Source of the DNA: Alcanivorax sp. DG881
GTDB taxonomy: Bacteria > Pseudomonadota > Gammaproteobacteria > Pseudomonadales > Alcanivoracaceae
Assembly (NCBI RefSeq): GCF_000155615.1
Contig: NZ_DS989915.1
Location: forward strand, 715,008-779,007
DNA length: 64,000 bases
Direction: 5' to 3'
Numbering within the stretch: position 1 is the stretch's first letter; every line of letters starts with the position of its first letter. A program made the translations under genes and the position numbers. Below are positions 51,752-61,950 of the stretch, one piece after another. The notes beneath the pieces were generated by a model. It saw only the letters and a list, made by a program, of their open reading frames with translations, did not search any database and was not told where the DNA came from.

Positions 51752-54700
51752 CCCACCCAGCATTGCCCAACCAAAACTGCCACCTGACCCGGCAGAGGTT
51801 TCATCGTTGGGATAGGAAACCGTAAAGGTGGCCTGCTGCGAAACGGTGCCGCAGTTGGTGTCTTCAACCGTCAGGGTGAAAACATCCTTGAAGGTGTTGT
51901 AATTGCTCTGCGGAATATAGGTGACGGTGCCGTTGTCATTGTCGATAAACAAACCGGCGCCCACCACATTGCCGTTTTCATCTTTCTTCGCAAAGCTCGG
52001 TGCCTGACTGACAGAAATATCGTAATTGCTCCAATCAATTTCCGCGTCAGGGTCATCCGGATCTGATGCGGTCAGGTTGAACCTCACCGTTGCCCCCGGC
52101 TGGTTCATTTTCGACTGGTTGTCCAGAGCGGGCGCCTTGTCGTTGATGGTCATCACCACTGTCGCCGCATCAGTCGCATTGACCGAGACGCCATTGCTGT
52201 CCTCAAACGTGTACAGGAACGCCATTTTCAGTGGATTGTCGTCGGTGCTTTGACACACACTGGACTCAAAACCCGTTGTCGTCGGGGGCGTAAAGAGCAC
52301 TACACATTCATCCGCCACATCCCCGTCTTCGAACAGGTCCGGATTGGCATTAATGACTTTCTGGGAAATGGGCTCGCCACAGCGCAGATCGTAGCCGTCA
52401 CGGTCTTCGTTATAATAAAGCCAGACGAAATCAATGATTGCACCATCCACACTCGGATCAGACGCGCCGCTCAGTACATAACGTGTTTTTTCCGTCATGT
52501 CCGGTTGGTACTGATCACCAGTGCCCGCATATTTCACCGGATCCGAGCCTGTCACAATCTCGGCATGCTCAAAGGTGAATACATTAGCCAGGAACAGGCT
52601 GGGGTCCACCTCATCCAGATAAAGAATCTCGGCCCCATCACTGGCCAGATCATTATCCAGAATATCCACCGCCACCTGGCGATTTGGGCGGTTCTTATTG
52701 GTGCCTTCATCGTCGCCGGCGGTGATTTTCTGGTACTCGAAGGCACCCAGATCACAACGACCGCCGGAGGTTCGCGAGATGCCACGCAAATCCACGGAAC
52801 GGCAACGCAGAGGCGTTCCAGTGCCGCTGACCAGGGTTTCATCATTGCCCTTGTCCACCAGGATGGCGTCGTTTTCCGGGTCACTCATGGACAGGAATGG
52901 TGGCGTGTAATCATCCGCCACCCCGTCTTCCCCACTTAACGTGCTATCCAGGTCGGCGCTTCCCAATGATGCCTGGTTATTGCTTTCTGTTGTTGCTCCA
53001 CAGGCAGCATCGGAAAAAGCGTTGTAGTGGCTTTCGTGCAATACAGTGGCGCCACTGGTGCACGCCGCCCCACTGTCGAAGTAAATGCTGTTGGCCATCT
53101 GGATTTCTGAAGGGGCATCGCCGAGATCAATGCCCAGCCCGCCGCCGGCATTATTCATGAAGGTACTGTTCATGATGGTCGCCCCCACCACGATGTTGCT
53201 CAGATCCAGCGCCGCGCCCTGGGGCGACATATTATCGACAAAAGTGCTGTTGGAAACTGTCACGGAGCCAGCATTGATATTGGCATCCAGCACGCCGCCT
53301 TTGGTCACGCTTTCATTGCCCTGGAAGGTGCTGTCGACCATGGCGATCTTGACGTTGTCATTGTTCTGGGTGGTGGTCGAGACGACCCCCCCGGCCACAC
53401 CGGCTGTGTTGCTATGGACATAGGCGCGGTTGAACGTCACCAGCTTTTCATTACCCGCATTGGAGCGCACATAGGCCACCCCGGCAGAGGCATCGGCATG
53501 GTTGTTGGTAATCACCACACGATCAAAAATCACCGAGCCACCGGTGGTAATCACCGCACCACTGCCGGCCTCACCGCTACCCGCCGCCACCCCGTCTTCC
53601 AGCGTCAGATAGCGGAACGTGACACCAGGGTGCCCTGAACTTGGGTTCGGCGGTTCCACTTCGAAAAGACGTTCCGTGCCGTTGCCGATAATTCGGGTCA
53701 GCGTCTCTTCATCATCCGCAGGGTCCACGTCGCGCACCCCCTTGCCCACCAACTCCACACTGCCACCCTCAATAATCAGGGTTGTGGCCAGGTGAATCTC
53801 GCCAGCCGGAATAAGAATCCGGTCAGACGAGTTGCCGCCATAGGCGCAATCCGGGCTGCCGGAGCCTCCAGCATTTTCCAGCGCTTCGCGTAACGTGCAT
53901 TTTCCATCGTTGGTAATGGGCGGAAATTGATCGACGAGAGAGTTCACCTCAATATCCACCGCCAACGCAGGACCGCTGAACAAGGCAGAAACCAGAGCTA
54001 GCGCTCCCTTTAACGACAGGCGATAGCGACGAATCAGCCCAGCCAGGGCCAGAAGGGCAAGCATCATGCCGCCCTGGGCGCCAATGCTCTTTTTCTCGGT
54101 CAATCCACTGGCAGGTTCAGCCACCAGGTTAGTGATTTCACTCTGGTTCTGGCCAAGGTCCGTACCACCGAAAAAGGCGTCCTTGTCTACCTCGTAGCGC
54201 AACTGGTCCACGCCGTGAAAAGACGAGCTCGGTGTGTAACGGATGCGGGGATAACCATCGGCATCGATCTCAACTCGGGCCGAGCCCCGACTTGGCTGAG
54301 CGACCACTACCAGACAGCGATCCTGGATCGCGTCAGCAATGCAGTCGGTCTCGCCGATATTACACACCCCTTCGGCTACCACTACGTCTTCCAGCAGACC
54401 ACAGTCCACTTCGGTATCATTGCGGTCGTTCTCCAGCACATCCGCCAGTACTGACTGGCCACTGATCAGATCGACTTCATCCGGTTGTGCTCGCGCCCGC
54501 AGAAATTCCACCGCCCCCACATCACAACGCCCCGCCGGGCCACCGCGTGAGTTACCGCGGTTATCGGTTGATTCACACTGGTCCACCGTAGCGGTTTCCG
54601 GGCTGGCGCGATCAAACAGACTGGGCGCCATGGGATCACCCGCCAACGCTGCAGGGGTCGGGTTGGGCAGCAAGCCAGGGTAAGGCCCACCGATCTCTTC

Positions 54701-56017
54701 GGCAGTCATCAGTGTGCAACCACCAGCGCCAGTACCGGCGCAAGGCACGCGATCCATGCCAAGGAAAATATCCGCTTGCGCGGTATTGGGGTTATTGGTC
54801 ACGGGCGTGCCCAGGGTCTGCTCTTCAGGCTCCGGGCAATTAGCATCATCGGTAATGGTGAACAGCAGGCGCGCTGCCGCGTCTGCCGGGCTGGCCGTGC
54901 CGTCCAGCACCGGGCCAGCGCAAGCACCAACGCTGTTACCCACCAAGACGCTATGCAGAATTATATCGCGCGTTGTCGCATCGGCAGGGTCATCAAACTG
55001 GGTTTGCGCCAACGTGAGAGCGACACCATCATTGAAGGCGATAGTCATGTTGGCCAGCACCGCCACGTGATCCGTGGAGACCACGTTAAGCACGCCACCG
55101 GCATTATTAACCACCATGCCGTTGGCCAATTCCAGGGTCACAGTGGCATCCGGGTCCCCGTCCATGTGGATGATGCCGGCATCGGCAGCGCCCGCCCCTG
55201 CTTCGTTATCGGCCATATAAAAATCATAGCCAATAATCGAACCATTAAAGGTATCCGAGGTGGCAATGACCGCGCCCACACCGGTGGCGACATTGTTTTC
55301 AAAGCGCCCGCCGGCGCTGAAGGCAAGGCCGGAGCCTTCCTCCAGATACATGGCCCCGCCGTTCGTTGCCATGCCCTGATTCATGGACACGTTCGCCGCG
55401 ATAATGACCGGCCCCATGGCATAAATCAGGCCACCGTTGTCGGCACCGGCATTACCATCGGTCAGTTCCAGATTGGTCAGCGACATGGCGCCGCCATCGT
55501 AGACGTGGATCAAGCGGGAATTGCCTGCTGCGGTGATCACCGGCAGGGTTTTGCCTTCAGGTTCTTCGAAAGCATCGAGGATCAGATCAAACTGGACCTG
55601 GTTGCCCAGGGGCTCGATATCGGCCGTTGTCACAGCCGGGTCCTCCGACGTGTCTTCGGTGAACTTGATTTGCTCACCATTGCCGACGGGCAACTCACCC
55701 TCGGTCAAGGTATAGACCTTGCCTTCCTGAAGTTTGATGGTATCGCTGGCGCCTCCGGCCTCACAGGCCCCCACGGCAATACGGTAGTTGCTGGCATAAA
55801 GGGCTTCTCGCAAGGTGCAGGTACCACCGGCGTTGCTGGTCGTCACCTCCCAGTGGGTGGTTTCATCCCAAACGCTATCAGTGTCATCGCCATCCACGGC
55901 CACGACAGTAACCACTGCATCACTCGTGTTATTGATTTCATAGACGGTTGCATGGGAGGTGGCCGCAACAATCAAGGCGCAACCAGCAAGGCACTGCTGT
56001 AGCCCAAAGTGGCGCAT
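51716..56017 (-). CDS. Giant secreted CSLREA / parallel beta-helix protein, apparent fusion of two paralogous genes
   Basis: A 1433-aa exported protein. ATG 56017 follows AGGAG, with a signal peptide ending SHA. First half: CSLREA-type motif GGTCTLREALYASN (about residue 62), pectate-lyase-like beta-helix repeats, a QCESTDNRGNSRGGPAGRCDVGAVEF closing motif in the style of choice-of-anchor Q domains, then SIGAQGGMMLALLALAGLIRRYR (about 646-668), a GlyGly-CTERM-like sorting end. Directly after comes a second signal-peptide-like stretch ending PALA (about 685), a second CTLREAL (about 706), more beta-helix, a second RSVDLRG..R..GRCDLGAFEY, and a final GSGGSFGWAMLGGLILLLRRR. So two complete surface proteins are read in one frame. 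Confidence 0.85.
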   Translation of the reverse strand: MRHFGLQQCLAGCALIVAATSHATVYEINNTSDAVVTVVAVDGDDTDSVWDETTHWEVTTSNAGGTCTLREALYASNYRIAVGACEAGGASDTIKLQEGKVYTLTEGELPVGNGEQIKFTEDTSEDPAVTTADIEPLGNQVQFDLILDAFEEPEGKTLPVITAAGNSRLIHVYDGGAMSLTNLELTDGNAGADNGGLIYAMGPVIIAANVSMNQGMATNGGAMYLEEGSGLAFSAGGRFENNVATGVGAVIATSDTFNGSIIGYDFYMADNEAGAGAADAGIIHMDGDPDATVTLELANGMVVNNAGGVLNVVSTDHVAVLANMTIAFNDGVALTLAQTQFDDPADATTRDIILHSVLVGNSVGACAGPVLDGTASPADAAARLLFTITDDANCPEPEEQTLGTPVTNNPNTAQADIFLGMDRVPCAGTGAGGCTLMTAEEIGGPYPGLLPNPTPAALAGDPMAPSLFDRASPETATVDQCESTDNRGNSRGGPAGRCDVGAVEFLRARAQPDEVDLISGQSVLADVLENDRNDTEVDCGLLEDVVVAEGVCNIGETDCIADAIQDRCLVVVAQPSRGSARVEIDADGYPRIRYTPSSSFHGVDQLRYEVDKDAFFGGTDLGQNQSEITNLVAEPASGLTEKKSIGAQGGMMLALLALAGLIRRYRLSLKGALALVSALFSGPALAVDIEVNSLVDQFPPITNDGKCTLREALENAGGSGSPDCAYGGNSSDRILIPAGEIHLATTLIIEGGSVELVGKGVRDVDPADDEETLTRIIGNGTERLFEVEPPNPSSGHPGVTFRYLTLEDGVAAGSGEAGSGAVITTGGSVIFDRVVITNNHADASAGVAYVRSNAGNEKLVTFNRAYVHSNTAGVAGGVVSTTTQNNDNVKIAMVDSTFQGNESVTKGGVLDANINAGSVTVSNSTFVDNMSPQGAALDLSNIVVGATIMNSTFMNNAGGGLGIDLGDAPSEIQMANSIYFDSGAACTSGATVLHESHYNAFSDAACGATTESNNQASLGSADLDSTLSGEDGVADDYTPPFLSMSDPENDAILVDKGNDETLVSGTGTPLRCRSVDLRGISRTSGGRCDLGAFEYQKITAGDDEGTNKNRPNRQVAVDILDNDLASDGAEILYLDEVDPSLFLANVFTFEHAEIVTGSDPVKYAGTGDQYQPDMTEKTRYVLSGASDPSVDGAIIDFVWLYYNEDRDGYDLRCGEPISQKVINANPDLFEDGDVADECVVLFTPPTTTGFESSVCQSTDDNPLKMAFLYTFEDSNGVSVNATDAATVVMTINDKAPALDNQSKMNQPGATVRFNLTASDPDDPDAEIDWSNYDISVSQAPSFAKKDENGNVVGAGLFIDNDNGTVTYIPQSNYNTFKDVFTLTVEDTNCGTVSQQATFTVSYPNDETSAGSGGSFGWAMLGGLILLLRRRVAA

Positions 56018-56202
56018 TTTGTTCTCCTGCAGGCTTTTTGCCTGGCGTTATTGTTCTAATGTGGATCTTGCGCTTGCGGGTATACAAATGGAGGCATCGT
56101 GTCGGCTGCCAAGCGCGCACGAACGTGTAACCCAATGTAATCAAGTGCAATATATCGCCAATTCAGGTAGCGAACTGTTGTTTATTCGTTAAGCGCCCAT
56201 TT

Positions 56203-56892
56203 TTACCACCCCAGCGCATCCTTGACAAAGGGAATCGTGACAGAGCGTTGTTGCGCCAGGGCCAGACGGTCCAGATCGCTCAATAATTCCATCAAGGCGC
56301 CAGCGGAACGTTCGCTGCGCAATACGATGTAATGGGCCACTTCAGGCTCCAGCCGCAAGCCTCGCGCCCTGGCTCTTTCCTGTAATAGCGCCTGTAAATC
56401 CTCGTCTTCCAGCGACATCAGCCGGTAGACCGGCCCCGCTGCCAGACGGGTAGCCAGATCAGGCAGCATCAAGCCCATGGCTCCCGGCGACGCATTGGCG
56501 GTGACCAGTAATCGTCCGCCCAACGACATCAGCCGGTTATAAAGGTGGAACAGAGCTTCTTCCCAGGCAGGCAGGCCGGCAAACAACTGGCAATCATCAA
56601 TGGCCAGCAATCCGAACTGTTCCATGGATTCCAGCACGTCGGGAACCAGTGGGATAATTTCACTGGCAGGCAGCAGGCAGGCATCCAGACCATTGTGCTG
56701 GGCCAGACGCACTGCACCTTCCAGCAAATGGCTTTTGCCCTGCCCGTCACCGGCCCAGAAAAAGGCTTGCCGGTCGACACCTTCCACGGCCTCATGCAGC
56801 CCGGCAACGGCTGCGCCATTGGGGCCCGCGTGGAAATTATCCAGGGCATTGCCCTCGCGAAGTTGCAGGGCCAGGGGAAGTTGCGCACTCAT
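56203..56892 (-). CDS. hda: DnaA regulatory inactivator Hda
   Basis: A 229-aa AAA+ protein that, bound to the sliding clamp, makes DnaA hydrolyse ATP after initiation. The clamp-binding motif QLPLALQL is at residues 4-11. Walker A GDGQGKSHLL lies near 50, Walker B LLAIDDCQ near 95, and the ATLARPVYRL-like sensor region (LATRLAAGPVYRL) near 145. ATG 56892 gives the clamp motif at the N-terminus; the frame extends further upstream only as a shadow of the DUF2066 gene. Four bases after that gene, so co-transcribed with it. Confidence 0.94.
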   Translation of the reverse strand: MSAQLPLALQLREGNALDNFHAGPNGAAVAGLHEAVEGVDRQAFFWAGDGQGKSHLLEGAVRLAQHNGLDACLLPASEIIPLVPDVLESMEQFGLLAIDDCQLFAGLPAWEEALFHLYNRLMSLGGRLLVTANASPGAMGLMLPDLATRLAAGPVYRLMSLEDEDLQALLQERARARGLRLEPEVAHYIVLRSERSAGALMELLSDLDRLALAQQRSVTIPFVKDALGW

Positions 56893-56896
56893 CGAA

Positions 56897-57907
56897 TCAA
56901 CGCCAGCAGTAATGCCATTGGGGGCCGGCCACCGCCGGATCCGGGCAGGCGCGCAGCTGGGGAGACAGTTCCAGCAGATTGCGCAGCTGCTCGTCGCTGG
57001 CACTGAAATCCAGCCCAAAGGTCAGCGTGGTAGCGGAGGCCTGTACCAGTGAGGCTCGGCGCATCCCGCTCAGGCCCGCCAGAAACTGCTGTAACGTGAA
57101 CCAGTCTTGCAGCTGGTCGACCTGATCCACCACCAACAGGGTACGCAAATCGCTTACTGCGCCTTTCACCGCATAGCGGGCGGCCAGCTGGTCGGTGACA
57201 CGGTCGATCAACGCAGTAACAGCCTCTTCGTCGTTCGCCGTTTTCTCCCGGCCGTCTTCCAGAGTGCTTTTGTCTTTCAGGACTCGCCAGCTCACTGTGG
57301 CCGGTTCACCCTGGTACAGCACCGCAGCAGCAATCAGCTCATGGGGGTAGCGGCTGGAGGCGTCACGCAATTGCTGATCGAACCGGCCACGGATGTCCGC
57401 CACGTCCAAACGCCCCTGATCCTCGCTATCCCACTGCGGGATGACCAGGGTCAGGCCACGTCGCTGGGCTTGCGCAACCAACTGCGCATAAAGCGGATGA
57501 CCTTCCACCACCATCTCGCCGCGGCCTGCGCCCTGCTCCACCAGCCAGAGCAGCACCCGGGGCCGGGGTATTCCCCACACCGATGCGCCCTGCTCCGCCA
57601 TGAAGGCCATCAGGCCATTCACGTCATAACGGGCCTGCAAGGCACTGCTGCCATCATCCAGCGTGTTGTAATCGTAGCGGGTCACCCAACGATCCAGCCG
57701 CGAGGCCGCCTCACTGGCCACCGCCTCATTGAGTACATCCCGCTGCCCACTCAGACGCACCAGCATCTGCTCCAGGCCCTCGGCCAGCGCGTCCTGCCGC
57801 TGCGCGTCGCCACGGCCATCCACCGGCACCTGCACTGTATCCAGCGATTCCGCCTGGGCCAGCAGGCTCCATCCTAACAACACGGCCAACAATCCAATAA
57901 AACGCAT
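56897..57907 (-). CDS. DUF2066 exported protein
   Basis: A 336-aa protein with a signal peptide (residues 1-19, LLAQA). The DUF2066 domain covers most of the rest: DALAEGLEQMLVRLSG, YDVNGLMAFMAEQGASVWG and RPRVLLWLVEQ. It is a conserved periplasmic protein of unknown role that commonly sits between purM and hda in this class, as here. Divergent from purM across a 227-base promoter region. Confidence 0.88.
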   Translation of the reverse strand: MRFIGLLAVLLGWSLLAQAESLDTVQVPVDGRGDAQRQDALAEGLEQMLVRLSGQRDVLNEAVASEAASRLDRWVTRYDYNTLDDGSSALQARYDVNGLMAFMAEQGASVWGIPRPRVLLWLVEQGAGRGEMVVEGHPLYAQLVAQAQRRGLTLVIPQWDSEDQGRLDVADIRGRFDQQLRDASSRYPHELIAAAVLYQGEPATVSWRVLKDKSTLEDGREKTANDEEAVTALIDRVTDQLAARYAVKGAVSDLRTLLVVDQVDQLQDWFTLQQFLAGLSGMRRASLVQASATTLTFGLDFSASDEQLRNLLELSPQLRACPDPAVAGPQWHYCWR

Positions 57908-58134
57908 GGGCGCTCATTCCAACCGAAAATTCAAGCGCGCTATTATCACCTATTCACCTCAGCCACGCGAACCCGTTTCCGGCAAATCACAGGGCAAATC
58001 ACTGAGCGAAACGACCTTCTCAGTCAGACGAAACCCGCTTTCGCTGAGTTTAACGCCCCAAGGCGTCACGCAGAGGTTCCCCAGCAGGCAGGCCCGTTGC
58101 TAGAATACGCGCCTTCACCAACCCGGAGCCCCCC

Positions 58135-59178
58135 ATGACCGAACAGAAACGGCCACTGACGTACCGTGACGCAGGTGTCGATATCGACGCCGGTAACGAG
58201 CTGGTTAAACGCATCGCCCCTGTTGCCAAGCGGACCCGTCGCCCGGAAGTGCTGGGCGGTCTCGGCGGTTTCGGCGCCCTCTGCGAGTTGCCCACCAAGT
58301 ACAAAAAACCGGTTCTGGTGGCAGGCACTGACGGTGTGGGTACCAAGCTGCGGCTGGCCATCGACCACAACCGTCATGAAAAAGTGGGGGTAGACCTGGT
58401 CGCCATGTGCGTTAACGACCTGATCGTGGGCGGGGCCGAACCCCTGTTCTTCCTGGATTACTACGCCACCGGCAAGCTGGACGTGGAAATCGCCACCAGC
58501 GTGGTCACCGGTATTGGCGAAGGCTGCGAACTGGCTGGCTGCGCATTGATCGGCGGCGAAACGGCGGAAATGCCCGGCATGTACGAGGGCGAAGACTACG
58601 ATCTGGCCGGCTTCTGCGTCGGCGTGGTGGAAAAAGACGGCGTACTGGATGGCAGCAAGGTAGAAGCCGGCGACAAGCTGATCGCTCTGGGCGCCTCCGG
58701 CCCTCACTCCAACGGCTACTCCCTGATCCGCCGCATCATGGCCCAGGCAGACACTGACATCGATCTGGACGGCAAGCCGTTGATCGAGCACCTGCTGGAA
58801 CCCACCCGCATTTACGTGAAATCCCTGCTCAAGTTGATTGAACAGGTGCCAGTCCACGCCATGGCACACATCACTGGCGGTGGCCTGCCAGAAAACCTGC
58901 CGCGGGTGCTGCCGGACAACGTCCGTGCCGTGATCGACACCAAGAGCTGGGAATTCCCCGCCGTGTTCCAGTGGTTGCAGCAGGAAGGCCAGGTACCCGC
59001 CTTTGAGATGTACCGCACCTTCAACTGCGGCGTCGGCATGGTCATCGCTGTCCCCGCCAGCCACGTGGACGACGCCCTCGCCCTGCTGGAAGCCGAAGGC
59101 GAAAACGCCTTCCTGATCGGCGAAATCCAGGCCGGCGACGGCGAGCCGGACGTAGTGTTGGACGGACTGCCAGAGTGA
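58135..59178 (+). CDS. purM: Phosphoribosylformylglycinamidine cyclo-ligase
   Basis: A 347-aa AIR synthetase, step five of purine synthesis: FGAM plus ATP to AIR. N-terminal [16 protein letters not shown], the ATP loop [12 protein letters not shown] (about residue 63), [36 protein letters not shown], and [15 protein letters not shown] are all present. Length typical. Followed by purN with a 4-base overlap (TGA/GTG). A TAGAAT -10-like sequence at about 58099-58104 lies upstream. Cytoplasmic dimer. Confidence 0.97.
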   Translation: MTEQKRPLTYRDAGVDIDAGNELVKRIAPVAKRTRRPEVLGGLGGFGALCELPTKYKKPVLVAGTDGVGTKLRLAIDHNRHEKVGVDLVAMCVNDLIVGGAEPLFFLDYYATGKLDVEIATSVVTGIGEGCELAGCALIGGETAEMPGMYEGEDYDLAGFCVGVVEKDGVLDGSKVEAGDKLIALGASGPHSNGYSLIRRIMAQADTDIDLDGKPLIEHLLEPTRIYVKSLLKLIEQVPVHAMAHITGGGLPENLPRVLPDNVRAVIDTKSWEFPAVFQWLQQEGQVPAFEMYRTFNCGVGMVIAVPASHVDDALALLEAEGENAFLIGEIQAGDGEPDVVLDGLPE

Positions 59179-59816
59179 CACACCAGCTGGCGGTATTGAT
59201 CAGCGGCTCAGGCACCAACCTGCAAGCGATCATGGATGCCCAAAAAGCAGGTACCCTCGACGCCGAGATTGCCGTGGTGTTTTCCAATCGCGCCAACGCC
59301 GCCGGCCTCGAGCGGGCCGCACAGGCGGGCATCCCCACCGCCAGCCTGGATCACCGCGACTACCCGGACCGGGAGCAGTTCGACCAGGCCATGATCGAGG
59401 TGCTCACCCCCTACGCCCCGGATACCGTCGTGCTGGCCGGCTTCATGCGCATCCTTTCAGCTGTCTTTGTACGCCATTACGCCGGTCAACTGATCAACAT
59501 CCACCCCTCCCTGTTGCCCAAATATCGCGGGCTGAATACCCATGCCCGCGCCCTGGAAGCCGGCGACAGCGAACACGGCTGCTCCATTCACTTCGTCACT
59601 GAAGAGCTGGATGGCGGCCCACTGATTGCCCAGGCCCCCATTGCGGTGCATGCGAACGATACCGTTGATTCCCTGTCCAAGCGTGTACAACAACGCGAAC
59701 ACCTGCTCTATCCTCAAGTGCTGCAATGGCGGGCACAAGATAGACTGGAACTGACTGACAACGGAGTCGTACTGGATGGGAAGCCACTCCCTGCGCAGGG
59801 TTACGCACTGGCGTAA
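59175..59816 (+). CDS. purN: Phosphoribosylglycinamide formyltransferase
   Basis: A 213-aa GAR transformylase, step three of purine synthesis, using 10-formyl-THF. [13 protein letters not shown] near the N-terminus binds phosphate; [14 protein letters not shown] holds the catalytic Asn/His; [16 protein letters not shown] holds the Asp. The GTG start at 59175 overlaps the purM stop. It shares its formyl donor with the PurU enzyme earlier in the window. Its last 41 bases overlap the next gene. Confidence 0.97.
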   Translation: MTHQLAVLISGSGTNLQAIMDAQKAGTLDAEIAVVFSNRANAAGLERAAQAGIPTASLDHRDYPDREQFDQAMIEVLTPYAPDTVVLAGFMRILSAVFVRHYAGQLINIHPSLLPKYRGLNTHARALEAGDSEHGCSIHFVTEELDGGPLIAQAPIAVHANDTVDSLSKRVQQREHLLYPQVLQWRAQDRLELTDNGVVLDGKPLPAQGYALA

Positions 59817-60525
59817 CCCTCTACGCACACCCCTGATTTTCGCTGGTATCCTGCTGGCGAATCTGGCCTTTTCTTCCGCCGCCACCGGGGACGAAACGCC
59901 ATCACCGTTCCGTCTGGACTACCGCCTGAAAAGCGAAGGCATTCCATTCAGCATCGTCGCCACCCGCTCTCTCAGCCAGGTTCAGGACGGGCTCTGGAAA
60001 ATGGAAGTCCACGCCAAAAACTGGCTCGGCGAGATTCGCGAAACCGCCCTGTTCAACTGGCAAGGCTGCACCCCGCTGAGCAATTACTACGGTTACGAGC
60101 GCCGCGGACTGGGCAAGGTCAAAGAGGCCAAGCTGCATATTGATCGCCAGACCGGCGTGGCCGCCAGCGAACGTACCGACAAACCCATGCGCAGCTACGA
60201 CGTGAGCGACAACGCCACCGATGAACTCTCCGTCTCCCTGGCCCTGCAGTGCGAATTGCGCGACGGCGCCAAAGAAATAGAACTGCAGGTGGCCGATGAA
60301 CGTGCGCAGAAAACCCACCACTACACCGTCACTGGCGCGGAAACACTGACCATCGACGGCGACAAGGTGAAAACACTGAAAGTGCAGCGCCAACGCGGCA
60401 AGAACAGCGACCGGCAGACCTACATGTGGTTCGCACCGGGTCATGACTATACGCTGGTGCAGCTGATGCAGAAAAACGACGATGGCGAACACCTGATGAC
60501 CCTGCAATCACTGAAAGGACTCTGA
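59776..60525 (+). CDS. DUF3108 exported protein (first of two)
   Basis: A 249-aa protein; basic N-terminus ([14 protein letters not shown]) followed by a hydrophobic signal segment to about residue 36. The DUF3108 body contains FRLDYRLKSEGIPFSI, the WQGC..L..YYGYERRGLGKVK stretch and LKVQRQRGKNSDRQTYMWFAPGHDYTLVQLMQ. Likely periplasmic and beta-rich; function unknown. The only usable start, ATG 59776 with GGAG upstream, lies inside purN, giving a 41-base overlap. Confidence 0.85.
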   Translation: MGSHSLRRVTHWRNPLRTPLIFAGILLANLAFSSAATGDETPSPFRLDYRLKSEGIPFSIVATRSLSQVQDGLWKMEVHAKNWLGEIRETALFNWQGCTPLSNYYGYERRGLGKVKEAKLHIDRQTGVAASERTDKPMRSYDVSDNATDELSVSLALQCELRDGAKEIELQVADERAQKTHHYTVTGAETLTIDGDKVKTLKVQRQRGKNSDRQTYMWFAPGHDYTLVQLMQKNDDGEHLMTLQSLKGL

Positions 60526-60527
60526 GC

Positions 60528-61271
60528 GTGCGGTTGATTTCACTTTTGCTGGTGCTGGCCAGCGGCCTGGCCACAGCCAACGAACCCCTGGCCCCCTTTT
60601 CTGCCGAGTTCCGTATTTATGTGAACAAGCTGCCTACCCCGGTCAAAGCCGAACTGGTGCTGGAACCGGCAGAGGGCGACGACTACTACCATATGTTGCT
60701 CAAGGCGAAATCGTTTCTGCTCAGCAACACCGAGGAAAGCTATTTTCACTGGCGTGACTGCCAGCCCCGCACAGCGCGCTACGTGCATGAGTTCAAGGGA
60801 TTCGGTCAGCGGCGCTTTCACCACATGGATTTTGAGTGGAACCCGCCACGGGTGCACAACGAATCCGAAGACGATAAGGAAAGCCTGGATATTCCCGACG
60901 ACACGCTGGATGAGCTGACGATTCTGCTACGCGGGCGCTGCGTGTTTGCCACCGGCGACAAGTCTTACTCGGTGACCAGCGTGTACGGCGACAAAGTGCG
61001 CGAGCATCATTTTGAAGTGATCGACAGGGAAATCCTGAAAACACCGCTGGGCAAACTGGATACCCTGCTGGTGGAAAAGAAGCGCACCGGGGACAGCAAA
61101 GAAAAACGGCGCACCCTGTTCTGGGTAGCGCCGCAGCTGGATTACATGGTGGTGCAGGCAAAACACATTGAGAGCACCCTGTTGAAAGCCGAAATGATCA
61201 TGATCGACTACAACGGCCCGAAACTGGAACCCGAATCAACGCCCGCTGATTCCCAGGCTGCTGCAGACTAG
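60528..61271 (+). CDS. DUF3108 exported protein (second of two)
   Basis: A 247-aa protein, GTG start at 60528 two bases after the previous stop, with AGGAC upstream; signal peptide to about residue 17 (LATA). It is related to the preceding gene over its whole length: [35 protein letters not shown] and [34 protein letters not shown]. An ancient tandem duplication. Its stop overlaps the dcd stop on the other strand by 4 bases. Confidence 0.85.
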   Translation: MRLISLLLVLASGLATANEPLAPFSAEFRIYVNKLPTPVKAELVLEPAEGDDYYHMLLKAKSFLLSNTEESYFHWRDCQPRTARYVHEFKGFGQRRFHHMDFEWNPPRVHNESEDDKESLDIPDDTLDELTILLRGRCVFATGDKSYSVTSVYGDKVREHHFEVIDREILKTPLGKLDTLLVEKKRTGDSKEKRRTLFWVAPQLDYMVVQAKHIESTLLKAEMIMIDYNGPKLEPESTPADSQAAAD

Positions 61272-61837
61272 GCCCGTGGCAGGGTCACGCCACGCTGGCC
61301 CTGGTACTTGCCGCCCCGATCCATGTAGGAGGTTTCACACACCTCATCAGACTCGAAGAACAACATCTGCGCCACGCCTTCGTGGGCATAAATTTTTGCC
61401 GGCAGCGTCGTGGTGTTGGAAAACTCCAGCGTCACATGCCCTTCCCACTCGGGTTCCAGCGGCGTGACATTAACGATAATGCCGCACCGTGCGTAGGTGG
61501 ATTTGCCCAGACAAATGGTCAGCACATTCCGGGGAATGCGAAAATATTCCACCGTGCGGGCCAGCGCAAAGGAGTTCGGCGGGATGATGCAGTACTCGCC
61601 TTTCACATCCACAAAGCTGCGCTCATCGAACGCTTTCGGATCCACCGTGGCGGAATGGATATTGGTGAACACCTTGAACTCGTCGGCACAGCGCACATCG
61701 TAGCCGTAGCTGGAGACGCCATAGGAGATCAGCTTTTCGCCGTTCTCATCCGCGCGAATCTGCCCGGCCTGAAATGGCTCGATCATGCCCGTCTCAGCAG
61801 CCATGCGGGAAATCCAGCGATCCGATTTAATAGTCAT
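61268..61837 (-). CDS. dcd: dCTP deaminase
   Basis: A 189-aa trimeric enzyme that deaminates dCTP to dUTP for thymidylate synthesis. Typical stretches: [27 protein letters not shown], the active-site [29 protein letters not shown] with its catalytic Glu, and [24 protein letters not shown] near the C-terminus. Length and motifs match the standard monofunctional Dcd. Commonly linked with apbC, which lies upstream on the same strand. Confidence 0.97.
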   Translation of the reverse strand: MTIKSDRWISRMAAETGMIEPFQAGQIRADENGEKLISYGVSSYGYDVRCADEFKVFTNIHSATVDPKAFDERSFVDVKGEYCIIPPNSFALARTVEYFRIPRNVLTICLGKSTYARCGIIVNVTPLEPEWEGHVTLEFSNTTTLPAKIYAHEGVAQMLFFESDEVCETSYMDRGGKYQGQRGVTLPRA

Positions 61838-61887
61838 TTACGCCTCAATGTTTCAGAGTGGTTAGCGTTCAAGCGACCAATGGTATA

Positions 61888-61922
61888 GACGCCGGACGCC
61901 GGATGCCAGATGTCTGACGCAG
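61888..61922. repeat. Five heptamer repeats (GACGCCG/GATGCCA family)
   Basis: GACGCCG, GACGCCG, GATGCCA, GATGTCT, GACGCAG in exact 7-nt register between dcd and apbC. Same word family as the array at 29248. No inverted partner was found here. Confidence 0.65.
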
Positions 61923-61950
61923 CCGACCGGCCCCCTCATCAGGCTCTTGT

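Noticed and set aside
54776-56002. A 408-codon plus-strand frame
   Set aside because: Antisense to the giant CSLREA surface protein; no coding features of its own.
57990-58055. Inverted ACTGAGCGAAA / TTTCGCTGAGT upstream of purM
   Set aside because: Could be an operator or a chance dyad; it does not match the purine repressor operator well enough to call.
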